DNA of 64,000 nt from Kalmusia sp. IMI 367209 (Eukaryota > Ascomycota > Dothideomycetes > Pleosporales > Didymosphaeriaceae): assembly GCA_027946365.1 (NCBI GenBank), contig JAPEUQ010000009.1, forward strand, positions 1,674,001-1,738,000, in the 5' to 3' direction. The position numbers were made by a program, and so were the translations under genes. The notes under the pieces were generated by a model that was not told the origin of the DNA, did no database searches, and saw only the letters and a program-made list of their open reading frames with translations. Positions 44,408 through 55,123 of the stretch are shown here, in pieces (positions within the stretch are counted from its first letter, which is position 1; each line of letters opens with the position of its first letter).

Positions 44408-45239
44408 TCAAGTCAATTCCACACTCCCCTGCGGCACTCCCCTCATACTTCTCAACCGCCGCGCGAAGAACTGCATAATCGGTAACATCTCCTCCCTATT
44501 ACCCGGCATCCCATCCCCATCCCTCTTCCACTCTTTGATTTCGATAAACTCGAAGGCGTCCTTCAAGCGTATCATTGCGCTATCCGTCACCGCCGAACCT
44601 CTCGACGCCTTGCACACCAGCACCGGCGTCCGATTCTTCTTCCCCACCGCCTGTAGCGGCGCAGAGAGCGACAAAGCACCACCTACACTAACGACGCCAC
44701 CCAGTTCTTCTCCCAACTCTGCGGCGGTTTGCAATGCGGCCATGCCCCCTTGTGCATATCCAAACAGTACTATCTCGCGCGCTTTGTACCCACATTTGGC
44801 GATCAGGACGTCACGTATTATCGTAAGAAGCAGCGAAGCAGAGACTTTGAAGCCCGTGTCGACATCCATTTCACCAGTTGTCTGGTCGAAGATCATGTCG
44901 TCGCCCCAGTGGAAGCCTCCGAGGTCGAAGGGTAGGGGCGCTGGTGCGCGGACGGCGATGCATGCTGTTTCGGGGAGGGAGAGCTGGGTGCCTGTTGTCA
45001 AGGTCAGTCGGTGTGTTGAGGAACAGCGGGGCTTGTGCGGGCGTACCGAGACGGGTGAAAGAGGTGTGGGTGTCCCCGAGGCCGTGAAGGAGGATGAGTA
45101 TGTTTGTGGGGGGTTGGGAGGAGGGTGCTGTAAGAGTTAGCGATGAGAGGGGAGAGCCAGGGACGAGGGGCGTACGAGGAGTGATGCTCAGGGTGACGGA
45201 TGATGAAAAGTCTGTCTGTGTGGGTAGCCGACCAGGCAT
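44408..45239 (-). CDS. Acyl-protein thioesterase-like alpha/beta-hydrolase lacking catalytic residues
   Basis: Exons 45239-45047 and 44991-44408, 258 residues; intron 55 nt, GTACGC...ACAG, joining FTRLG to TQLSLPETAC. The fold matches the phospholipase/carboxylesterase (APT1-like) family: ILILLHGLGDTHTSFTRLG, LPETACIAVRAPAPLPFDLGGFHWGDD, then the nucleophile elbow and a VVSVGGALSL strand. The elbow reads LFGYAQGGMAAL: the serine of the family's GFSQGG is alanine (about residue 144, codon GCA). The expected His near the C-terminus is also absent, replaced by EWKRDGDGMPGNREEMLPIM. Since surrounding structure is well conserved and the frame intact, this looks like a pseudoenzyme kept for binding rather than a decaying esterase. 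I recall related fungal proteins with Gly at this position, but cannot verify. An upstream in-frame ATG exists at 45374; 45239 chosen because MPGRLPTQTDF begins the conserved part. Confidence 0.82.
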
Positions 45240-46099
45240 TGTGGCTGTGTGCTGGTCGATGTCGACATGGTGGTGGGGTGGGGTGAGGCGTGGAGCTGCT
45301 TGCCGGGTGGAGCTCCTGGCGATGAGATGTGCCAAGCAACGGGTGCGAAGCTTAACGAAAGGCACGACACTCACGAGGTCGTAATCAAGAACGATATACT
45401 ACACATTTTAAAATTGTAATACAAATGTAACAGCGCTTCCTATCGATGATCTCTCGATGCTCCTGAACCCGCTTCCACATCGTTGCGCATCGGATAGCTT
45501 CCCGGAGCTAAGCTTTGCCAAGTTTGCTTGAGAAAGCTTGCATCTGGACCCTGTTCCCAGTGCCCCCAAAACTCTAGCTCCAGCCGATTACGCATGTGTC
45601 TAGACTCCCAATTATCCACTCACGTCAACGCCGAACATCCGCCCTGCATCGAATGTAACGGATTTACCGGCATGGCCGCCAATTGCGAGTCCTGGAAGCC
45701 CCACCAGTGCGTAATGGCACCATGATGGCGCTCCATATCATGATGTGGCTTCATGCAGGAGACATCACTAGCTGTGGCTCAGCGGGGGTCTTTCAAGTTC
45801 ATGCAAGCTGAACCGACCTGGAATGAGGGGCAAATGTGTGGCTATTGGATGGGGGAGGTGGATATGGGCCTGCAATGACGAAAGTATGCCAGCAACCGTG
45901 GGTTTGAGCTTGCTTTACCCCTGGCAGCAGGGTCTGGACGAGCTACCGCGGGCACTGAAGGACAGCTACTTAAGGGCGTAGCTCCCGCGGCTGAGGACTC
46001 TCATCTTCAAGCAACTCCAGAAAGCAATTCATACCTCACGCATCAGCTTCGAACCACCTTTCTTTTTACCAACTTCCATTACTTTACCTTATCGCTACA
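45240..46099. other. Intergenic, divergent promoter region
   Basis: 860 bp between the hydrolase and cipC-like starts. No gene recognised. Pyrimidine-rich leader just upstream of 46100. Confidence 0.5.
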
Positions 46100-46673
46100 A
46101 TGCCTTTCGGTTGGGGTACGTCTACATTCATGTCTAGGATAACCTGCTCCAGCATGCGAAACTTACGTGATCCTCAGGTGACTCCGAGGACGCCTACCAG
46201 CAGGTCTACGAGAACCAAAACTTCGAAGAGAACAAATCCAGCTTCGGTCATGAACTCGTAGCAGGTGGTGCTGCCTTCGCTGGCTTCAAAGCTTTTGAGG
46301 ACCATCAGCGTAAAGAAGGTACATTGCCCCTTCATTCTCACACCAGCAAGCCAGAACAATTCACTAACATAGGGAACAGGCAAGCCCGTCTCACACGCCT
46401 TCGCCAAGGAGCTCCTCGCAGGCTTTGCCGGCGCCGAAGTTGATAAGGTATTACTCCAATGACTAGTGTAGGAACTCGAATAGACCGGCTGACATCGATA
46501 AGCTCGCCGAGACAAAGGGTGAGGACTGGTTTGACAAGGAGAAGGCCAAGCGTCAGGCCAAGCAGAATGCGGAGCGCATGTACGATGAGCACTATGTGGA
46601 TAACCAGGGTGCGGACCAGTACGACCCTAACCAGTACGAACGGCCTCAGCACCTTGAGCGTCGCGATTGGTAG
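46100..46673 (+). CDS. CipC-like small protein (DUF3759)
   Basis: Four exons: 46100-46115, 46178-46318, 46380-46447, 46503-46673; 131 residues, all introns GT-AG (55-62 nt). Starts MPFGWGDSEDAYQQVYENQ, continues SSFGHELVAGGAAFAGFKAFEDHQRKEGKPVSHAFAKELLAGFAGAEVDKLAETKG, with the tandem HELVAGGAAFAGFKAFEDHQ / KELLAGFAGAEVDK repeats characteristic of this family, and ends in a Lys/Glu- and Asn/Gln/Tyr-rich tail (YDEHYVDNQGADQYDPNQY). CipC was first seen as a concanamycin-induced protein in Aspergillus and homologues are strongly induced in host-grown and stressed hyphae; the biochemical function is unknown. The protein has no signal peptide. Many members bind no known cofactor. The gene is convergent with the esterase gene, stop codons 113 bp apart. 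Confidence 0.92.
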
Positions 46674-46786
46674 ATCACTCCCCATGCAGATAAAGCCACA
46701 GTAGTAAGACTATGAAATACGATTATGATCTGCCGCTCCTTCTTGACTTTCGTCTTTAGTGAAGACATCTTTGCACAGTGCTACCC

Positions 46787-47929
46787 TCACATCTTATACC
46801 CATCTGGTCTGATCGTCCTGTTAAACACCACCTCCGGCCACTCTTCTGACGGTCCCTCCAACACTTCATCGTATTTCCCGCCCCTAACCCACTTCCAGAA
46901 AGCGCCCACATACGTCTTCAGAAACGCATCTGTCCTACTCCCCGTTACATTACCCAGATTCACAATATCAGTCGAATTTGGCACCTTGGGCAACAACTCG
47001 ACCCACAGCGAAATATCGCTGAGTGCCAAATGCGCCGCGCCTTCGACTGTCACCCAGTCAAGCCACCCACCCTCAGCGGCATACTTGGCAACGAAAGATT
47101 CCCACGAAGCGTCCTCAGCGTGGTTGATAGGTTCATTGACCATGAAATATGGCCGTCCGTGGAGAGAAGAATTGACGCTGTCGCCAAACAACCCGCCATC
47201 GATATTGAACCCCGCCACAATGCTGTCAAGCCTCCCCATCGCGCCCGTGCCCTGCGCCGCGCCCATACTCTGCCCGAAAACCCCGTATTTCTTCGTGTTG
47301 AAATAGGCGCCATACAGCTCTACCAGCGCGGGGAATGCGTCCTCGGACAACAAAGCGAGGATGTCACCGAGCCGAAAGTCGTAGATTTCCTGGATCAGCT
47401 CATCCGTGTACGGCATGTAGATGTCCCATCCCGTGACGCCGGAATTGTTGTAGGGAAGAGGCAGGTAGGGCGCTTCGCCTGGGTGGTCAAGAGCAAGGAT
47501 CGTGTATCCCTGGGACGCGAGTTCGGATAGTAGGCTTGTGTACATGTAGGCGTTTACGCCACCTCCAGGCCCGAAAACCAACGTCGGCCAGACTTTGACT
47601 TTCTCTGCTTTCTCGCTGGGTAGGAGAGGGGCTTGCCATTGGAGCGTCGATTCCAGGGACAGAAGGTCGGAGGGGGCGATGCGGAAAACGTCGCCCCAGA
47701 TGACGGCACTGGTTGGGTCGAAGTACGGGACGCTGTTGTTTGGGGAGGGTTCCGAGAGCGTCGGATAGTAGATTGACGTCAGAAAGATATTGGCTGGCCC
47801 GGGGGTTGGGTCGGAGGGTGTGCTGTGGTTGAAGATGTGCTGCGTGAAGCCGACATTATAAGGACCTTTCGGTTTGGGGAGGTATACTGCCGCTGCCAAT
47901 GAGGCGAGGAAGATGGGTGAGAACAACAT
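46787..47929 (-). CDS. Secreted PAF-acetylhydrolase-like serine esterase
   Basis: Single exon, 380 residues. Signal peptide MLFSPIFLASLAAAVYLP, several N-glycosylation sites. An alpha/beta-hydrolase with an oxyanion-hole region PTLVFGPGGGVNAYMYTSLLSELASQGYTILALDHPGEAP, nucleophile elbow YGVFGQSMGAAQG (GxSxG), strand with the acid FNIDGGLFG, and His in VEGAAHLALSDISLW. Order and spacing fit the platelet-activating-factor acetylhydrolase/plasma lipase family. In fungi such secreted proteins hydrolyse short acyl esters; the true substrate is unknown. The catalytic triad appears complete, in contrast with the dead hydrolase 1.5 kb away, and the two are not close homologues. Start is the first ATG after stops, directly at the signal peptide. 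Confidence 0.85.
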   Translation of the reverse strand: MLFSPIFLASLAAAVYLPKPKGPYNVGFTQHIFNHSTPSDPTPGPANIFLTSIYYPTLSEPSPNNSVPYFDPTSAVIWGDVFRIAPSDLLSLESTLQWQAPLLPSEKAEKVKVWPTLVFGPGGGVNAYMYTSLLSELASQGYTILALDHPGEAPYLPLPYNNSGVTGWDIYMPYTDELIQEIYDFRLGDILALLSEDAFPALVELYGAYFNTKKYGVFGQSMGAAQGTGAMGRLDSIVAGFNIDGGLFGDSVNSSLHGRPYFMVNEPINHAEDASWESFVAKYAAEGGWLDWVTVEGAAHLALSDISLWVELLPKVPNSTDIVNLGNVTGSRTDAFLKTYVGAFWKWVRGGKYDEVLEGPSEEWPEVVFNRTIRPDGYKM

Positions 47930-49101
47930 CGCGGGATGAGACGATGGGGTCGCTCAGTCGGGGTATGCTTTTAAGTACCCGCCTATCGCTCATCACAGTG
48001 GGGGCTGAGAATGCGGGCACTTGCAAAACGAATAGCTCGGTATGATACCTCTCCGTCCCCGACCCGTTCGTTCCTTGAGATATGTGATGACCAGTGAGAA
48101 AATAGATCCATGGTGATTAGATAATGTTGCGGTTGATGCCAGGATTGGCAGGTAGCTTACCTACGCTACGCGTGTTTGGGAGAAATAGCGCGAGCTGAAC
48201 CAATCCTTCGCCGTGTGGCGCCTTGGTATGACTTAGGGGAACGTTTTGTAGCCGCTAGTGCTAGTATTACTTCACGGGTAGTAATGTGAATGCGACGTTT
48301 AGTGAAGTTTGTGTATGTCGGGCTGCGGGCACGATACATGTAGGGAAAGATGCAGATACGCGTGCGTCAAAAGGCTTACCCCCTGCAGGATCTTGTCTGT
48401 GAGTGAAATTAATGTTCGCACAGTCCGACTTCAGCCTTTATTCAAGAGCAAAGAGGTATGAAAGTAGTATGTAACCGATGATAAACTATGTGACTAGTCT
48501 GGATTGGGTTGGTGCAGTCTCCTACAACTAAGCCGTGACATCCGTGAAGGGTCGTCCAGAACCGATTAAAACACAAGTCTACTTTACGACGACTCGGTGC
48601 TCTCGCGAGAATGTTTTGGTATATGTAGTGTACCTGCGGAGGCTATAATTAGCAATTTGCCGCATCTTAAACATCAAGCACTATTGACACTTCGTAGAAT
48701 CCATTGCCCCATTTAACAGGACTATTCTCCGGGTTACTTTTCGACTGCTGCGACTCATACAATGCTTCCCCGCTAGAATGAGGGGATTGTAGCGGCAGAA
48801 TCATTAAGTTGCTTCGACGGAACTCTGATTTCCGCGAATCAGACGTACGACTGAATGGATGCTAGAATATCATCACCTTGCATGGCGAACCCTACGGGTA
48901 ATATGACCACGAGGAACTCTTGTGAGCCATATTAAATGAAGAAATGCAGAGTCACTAGCTTTAATGTTCAATAGAAAAGCGCGAATACATTAGCCAGTAG
49001 CTATGGACCTGTGATCCACACGTGCCATAGGGTATATTGATATACCATTGCGTCTTTGCCTCAATATATCTTTTTGTCACTCTAAGATATCATCCACCAC
49101 A
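47930..49101. other. Intergenic, no gene seen
   Basis: 1.17 kb divergent spacer between the esterase and fucosidase genes; only short frames, no repeat recognised. Confidence 0.5.
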
Positions 49102-51564
49102 ATGTGGAGGTATGCTCTTCTGCTTGTCCTCTTGGGAACCCAAATTCAAGCTGTCCCATCCTTTGACGGCAGTCGATACGTATGGTTTACCTCCCCAGGT
49201 TCTTCTTCCTACTTCGAGTCCTCTCTACCCATCGGCAATGGACGTCTTGCAGCGTCCGTATACGGCACCCTCAATGAATTCATCAATATCAACGAGGATT
49301 CTATATGGACCAAGCCCTTCGTGGATCGGGTCGCCGATTCATCACTAGAGGCGCTACCAAAAGTGCGCCAGATGCTGCTCGATGGTCAAATGACAGAAGG
49401 AAGAGAGTATGCACACCGAATCATGATGAGTAGCGTTACTTCTGAAAGCGCCTATTCCTACTTTGGAAACATTGAAATTGGCTTTGGGCATGGTAGGAAG
49501 AATGTGAGTGATTATGTTCGTTGGCTGGACACAAAAGAGGGGACAGTGGGAATGGAGTACAAATATGGTGGTGTTACATACTCGTGAGTATTTTCTTCAA
49601 GTTATAGAGACGTTAGTGGTAACACTCGACGTAGGCGGGACTATGTTGCCAGCTACCCTGCGGAGGTCCTCTTGTCACGATTTAGCGCAAGCAAGAAAGG
49701 CGCACTGAATATGAACATTACTATGAGTGGCAAGGTTCAAAAGGTGGTCACCGCATCAGCCAACGATACGGCGGTCACTCTTCGTGGCTCCAGCGGCCAG
49801 TCTTCGGGCGCCATTCTCTGGACAGGCCAAGCACGCTTCGTTCCTGACCAGGGTGCAAATGTGAAGGTTTCTGGTGCACACTTGGTCATTACCAATGCGA
49901 CCACGGTGGACATGTTTTTCGATGCGGAAACTAATTATCGGTACACTACCGAAGAGGCATGGGAAGCTGAAGTACAACGCAAAATCAATGCTGCCGTTTC
50001 AAAGGGCTTCCAAGACTCTCGTTCCGAGGCTGTAGCTGACGCAAGTGAGCTTCTAGGTCGTGTCGAGATTGATCTTGGGACTTCGCGTGATGATTTGGCG
50101 TCTTTACCGACAGATCAGCGCATTGCAAAGGCACGCACGGGTCTCGGCGATATACAGTTCGTGACTCTCCTGTTCAACTTCGCTCGACATCTACTTGCGG
50201 GCTCTTCGCGACCGAGTCGAGATGGAACAGTAGCACTGCCTGCCAATCTCCAAGGCATATGGAACAATGATACTAGCGCACCATGGGGTGGTAAATACAC
50301 GATCAACATCAACATAGAAATGAACTACTGGATAGCAGGACCGACTAACATGATCGATACGGAACTACCGCTATACGACCTTGTCAAGGTGGCTATCTCC
50401 CGTGGACAGGATGTCGCAAGAAGAATGTACGGCTGCGATGGGACTGTATTTCACCATAATCTCGATTTGTGGGGCGACGCAGCGCCGACAGACAACTACA
50501 CTTCGTCTTCGTTGTGGCCACTTGGCTCAGCATGGCTAGGGTGGCAGGCTATCGATCACTATCGTTTCACCCAAGACAAAACATTCCTAAAAGATGTGGT
50601 GTACCCCTTTCTTACGGAAGCTGCCAAATTCTACGAATGCTACACCTTCGAGCACAACGGCTGGAACGTCACAGGTCCTAGCCTGAGTCCTGAGAACACG
50701 TTCAAAGTAGACATGACTAACTGGACACAACCTGGTGCTAAAGAAGCCGTAGACATCAATCCCGCCATGGACGGCCAGCTCATGGAAGAAGTCCTGAAAG
50801 GACTCCTAGAAGCTGCCTCAGCGTTGCGCATCTCCGACTCAGATCCCAACGTGAAGGCAGCTAAGGACTTCTTGCCAACCATCATGCCACAGCAGATTGG
50901 CTCTCTAGGCCAAATCCTGGAATGGCGCAGCGAGTACACCGAGGCAGCCATCGGACAGAAACACCTCTCTCCCCTCTTTGCACTCATGCCTGGCCGTGCC
51001 TTCACCCCGCTCGTCAATACCACGCTTTTCAAAGCAGCAGAGGTCTTGCTCGATCGTCGTGTGTCTCATGGCTCAGGTACGACAGGCTGGTCGCGCACTT
51101 GGCTTATCAATCAGTATGCGCGCGCACTTCGTGGCGATGACGCGTGGGGTCAGCTCGAGAAGTGGTTCGCCGTCTATCCGCCCAATAACAGCCTCTACAA
51201 CACCGACACAGGGAATAGTAAGGGCGCTGATAAGTGGACATTCCAGATCGATGGGAACTTTGGGCTTGCGAGCGGCATTGTGGAGATGTTGCTGCAAAGT
51301 CATGCCGAAGTGGTGCATATCTTGCCAGCTTTGCCGACAGCGGTGCCGAAGGGTAGTGTCAGGGGTTTAGTTGCGAGGGGTAATTTTGAGGTTGACATTG
51401 AGTGGGAGGAAGGAAAATTGGTCAAGGCGAGCGTGTTATCGAGGAGTGGGGGTTCCTTGAAGGTGAGGGTAGGAGATGATGAGGAGATTGACGTAGAGGG
51501 AAAGGCGTACGACGGGGCAGTCGAGACGGTCAAAGGGAAGAAGTATGAGATCAGGCCGGTATAA
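49102..51564 (+). CDS. Secreted alpha-L-fucosidase, GH95
   Basis: Exons 49102-49583 and 49635-51564, 803 residues; the 51-nt GTGAGT...GTAG intron joins GGVTYS to RDYVASYPAEVLLSRF. Signal peptide MWRYALLLVLLGTQIQA. GH95 enzymes are inverting alpha-1,2-fucosidases (some act on galactose) that strip fucose from xyloglucan and glycoproteins. Diagnostic stretches: SSLPIGNGRLAASVYG near the N-terminus, LPANLQGIWNNDTSAPWGGKYTININIEMNYW, HHNLDLWGDAAPTD, NVTGPSLSPENTF, YTEAAIGQKHLSPLFALMPG, SGTTGWSRTWLINQYARALRGDDAW, KWTFQIDGNFGLASGIVEMLLQSHA and a beta-rich C-terminus. Length (about 800) is standard and nothing essential is missing. Convergent with the GPI-protein gene; stops are only 41 bp apart so mature transcripts almost certainly overlap. 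Confidence 0.94.
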
Positions 51565-51605
51565 GTATCAAATTACAATTACTTCTATGTGTCTATATGC
51601 ATATT

Positions 51606-54315
51606 TTATAGTATGAATAGGAGAGTCGATATGAACCCAATGCCTATAGGGATGCGCAAAAGTGTCCCTGCTCCCTCACCCACAGAGTTCGTAGGCGTAC
51701 CTGTTTCGCTCTCATCCCCTCCACCAGAGCTGGTGGTCGTTGGCTGTGTGCTCGATCGTGATAGAGCCGTTGAGTTCCCTTGAGCGCTTGAGGCTGAGAT
51801 GCCGGTCCCATACTCGGATCCTAAGCCAGTTCCTACGCTGGCCCCTGCTCCAGTAAATTCGGCATCGCTGATTATCGCGCCCTCTACATCTGTGAAGGCG
51901 ATAGACGTCTGATTCCCAATCTGCATATCGCTCACTTGCACACCGTCACTGCCCACGCTCACGACTACATCTCCGACGGTCATCGCCGGATCTCCATTTG
52001 TGACCGTCTTCTCCACATCGACCACTAGTGATCCACCTGCGCTCAAAATTGTGAGAGCTCCTCCATTACTCAGTTCGATAACGGTTGAAACACCCCCGGA
52101 CACGCCCGGGCTTCCGAGAGCCAAGGTAGAACTTCCACCTGCAGACTGCAAAGTCAAGGTTCCAGATTCAAAGTGGAACGTTGTGCCTGATATGACGGTA
52201 GAGCCTGATGGAGCCACGGTTATAGAAGAGTGGATGATGATACCCTGGTTGTTAGGTGCGAGGGGTATGATGGTTGGTCCAACTGTGATCTGTGGTCTTG
52301 AAGCATCGGCCGGGGATCTTGTGCCAGATGCGCCTGGGGCATTGTCGTTGGCGGTAGGCCGAGGGGTGTTGGGACGATTAGAGGCGGGAACATTTGAGGC
52401 AGGGTCGCCGGAAACTGGACGTTGAGTGCTTGGGCGATTGGATGCAGGGTCGTTGGGGGCAGGATCATTGGGGTCAGGATCGTTGGAGGCAGGCCGGGTG
52501 GACTGAGGGTCGGATGGAGGGCGATTCGAAGCGGGATCATCGGGGATTTGTCCACTGGGTGTGGGATCACTGGGTGTTTGTCCGCTGCTAGGTGCTGGAT
52601 CGTCTACGGGTGGGTCGTTCGAAGGGGAAGGATCATTGGTGGGAGGGTCTGAGGAGGCCGGGTCATTAGGAGCACTTGGGCTCGTTATTGGATCGGGTGC
52701 AGGTATAGATGTCTGGACGGGCAAAGCGGTCGGCGAGCTGGCTGGCTTTGCTGGAGTGGTCACCACAGGATCAGCCGATGCTGATGTAAGAAAGTTTGGC
52801 ACGCCGTGGAGAGCGATTGGGGGGTCGAAGAAAACGCGGTCATCTTCGATCTTGCAACCTTCGAAAGCGGGGTCTAGGTTCTGTACTGCACGTGGAAGTA
52901 CGAGCCAAGGATTGAAGCTGCCTGGGAGTACTGCTCGTTTGTCGCAAATCGCAGTCTTGCAATAGTGTGCGGAATCTGTGATCTGTTCGATCGGCCTGGC
53001 CGAGAAGGTTCGGGAAAGAGCTCCGTTGTAGGCACTACTTAGAGTCAGATTGTGATTGAGGCGGAGGTATTTGTGTATCTGCTTACCTAAATGGAACGGG
53101 CTCATTGACTGAACGAAGCTGATGTATTAGTTTGAGATCACGAGGAGAGGAGGCTCGGAAATACTCACAGTCTGCCCAATTAACGGGGTAGAATCTCGAT
53201 TGTATACTTCCGTCCGCTCGTTCAGAGTAGACATCACTAGAAGCGACGGGAAAGGCGACGTCAAAAAGTGAAGTTGACCATCCACAATTATCTACAACTT
53301 CCATCTGTGGTATAGAGATGTAAACCTAATGAGGAAGGCGCGATTAGCATGCGTCTTTGTAATTCTCATACACACCCTCACTTACATTTCCTTGGTAGAA
53401 TGTTTTTCCATCAGCTATAAGGAAACCTTCGGTAGTAGTAGGGATGTAACCTGGATTATCAGCTTCTGTATTTGTATTCATGGTGGGTAGCATACTGGGG
53501 AAACTGGTCGGAGGAATTATTCCCGCCTCAGTTGGCGAATTAGCACACATGTCGCGAGATACATTCCTGGTCTCGGGCCAGTAATACAATTCTAGACTGT
53601 TCCAGAAGCGCTCAACAACACCCGAGGTTATGGCTGCTCTATTGCCTCCACCGAAAGCACAGGACGTTCGTGTGCAACCGACCGTACAGCCCGGTGGTTC
53701 TGGCGCAGGTGGTATGGTAGTTCCCCTTGGTGCATGACATCGGATCGCACGGTTGGGTTAGCCAGTCTTTATACGAGGACGAAGCGGTGGTAAACTCGCT
53801 CCATAGCTGCCTACACGATGCTGAGGGTATCGTGCAGTCGGGTGCAGATTCGGAGAAGGTCAAGCGCGATGTCTCGGAGTAGCTTATATTGGCGAAGGTT
53901 TGGGTGATGATGGTTGTGCCAGTAGTAGTACTATTAGCTGCATAGCAAATATCTCCACAATATGAGGAGCACGTCTGAATGCCGAGGTATTTTGTGGATG
54001 TCGCTGGTCCTAATGTGATAGTCGCTGTTATGGTTTCGTAGGCGAACTTTTTTTCCGAGTTGTATGAGATCCATTTGCTATTACAGGATTGCACATAATC
54101 TTCGCACGAAAGTAAGTCTGGATTCTAAACGGAACGGAGAGTGAGCCTATACCGTCTGAAGAGGAATTGCGGGTCAATGATGCAGACGATGTGACCGTTG
54201 AGTTGAATGCTGTCGACACGCCCGAGCGCGTGCTCGTTCCATTGAGACCCTGCGCGAGAGTGTGTGGTATCGCGAACAACCCGAGAAGGGCGACGCAACG
54301 AAGATGAAAGAGCAT
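51606..54315 (-). CDS. Pro-rich GPI-anchored cell-surface protein
   Basis: Six exons: 54315-54153, 54099-53775, 53725-53386, 53325-53169, 53108-53087, 53037-51606; 812 residues, introns 49-60 nt GT-AG; exon 5 is only 22 nt. The signal peptide is MLFHLRCVALLGLFAIPHTLAQ. The N-terminal third is Cys-rich with many paired cysteines (CSSYCGDICYAAN, PPGCTVGCTRTSC) and a fungal ectodomain pattern (RFWNSLELYYWPETRN, NPGYIPTTTEGFLIADGKTFYQGNVYIS). The middle is a degenerate proline-rich repeat of the type (S/P)NDPxSxxP, about 120 residues. Then two beta-rich blocks (ITVAPSGSTVISGTTFHFESG, GGALTILSAGGSLVVDVE). The end, a Ser/Gly/Thr stretch then LLRIPIGIGFISTLLFIL, is a GPI-attachment signal. Likely a wall or plasma-membrane glycoprotein; family unknown to me. 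The 53-nt first intron was chosen over a 35-nt alternative. Confidence 0.8.
52340..52700 (-). repeat. Degenerate coding repeat, NDP/SNRP type
   Basis: Imperfect units of about 21-30 nt encode PNDPASNRP-like peptides in the middle of the GPI-anchored protein. Confidence 0.65.
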
Positions 54316-55123
54316 TTCTTCACCCTGACCCGGAAACGTTGCGCATGCAGCCTCTATATTTCATGCACGTCTGGGGGAGCCCTACCGTACCGCGCTGCAA
54401 ACGCCCTGCAGGTTAGCCCCCATCATGCAATATCGCCATCTTGGCAACTGGTATTCTGGGGCTGGCATGCCTCCATCTGGGTTCTCGTGCTACCAATATA
54501 TAGGGGCTGCGCCCCGCGTGTGGTCAGCCTTACCATAGAATGCAGCCAATGATTAAGAGCAAGCCCTGTCAGGCTTTACCCGGTTCGTGCGAGATGCGAT
54601 GCTATGACCGATTAGTGGACCGGCTCGAGCCGCCCCATGTGAGAGTGAACGACGATCGGAGAAATCTTGACTCTTGTGAGCATTAACGTCGGGCTAAGAC
54701 ATACATGGAGAAAAGCAACGAAATTCAATCGTTCTTCTCAGTACTATTGATTTGCCGCAGGCAAAAGCCGCCGGCAACCCTAGTCGATACACGCGTAAAC
54801 GTTTTTGATGACAGGGGAGTTTGCCCAGTCCAGATATGCGGTGTGAGTAACCAAACTTCTCTTATGGATATCTGAGCGCACAACAGAGCTACCGACGACT
54901 TTGATCTGCAACAGAGATCTTTTGCTCAAGATCTTGCGGTGGGGCATGGAAGTATTCACAGACGCCCAGCAAAAGTAGGGGCTCCGTCTAGTCCAAAGTG
55001 GGTAAGCGTGATATTACGTCATCTCTATACACAACTTCAACTACAACCAGATTCATTTTGTGCACACCTGTATGTGCATATCACACAACCAGCTCTTACT
55101 TCACACTCGCGATATCTTAGAGC
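54316..55123. other. Intergenic, no gene seen
   Basis: 808 bp divergent spacer between the GPI-protein gene and PPX1. No supported gene. Confidence 0.5.

Noticed and set aside
54118..54152. 35-nt first intron in the GPI-protein gene
   Set aside because: Shorter than every other intron here; a 53-nt version with a CTTAC branch site keeps the same frame.
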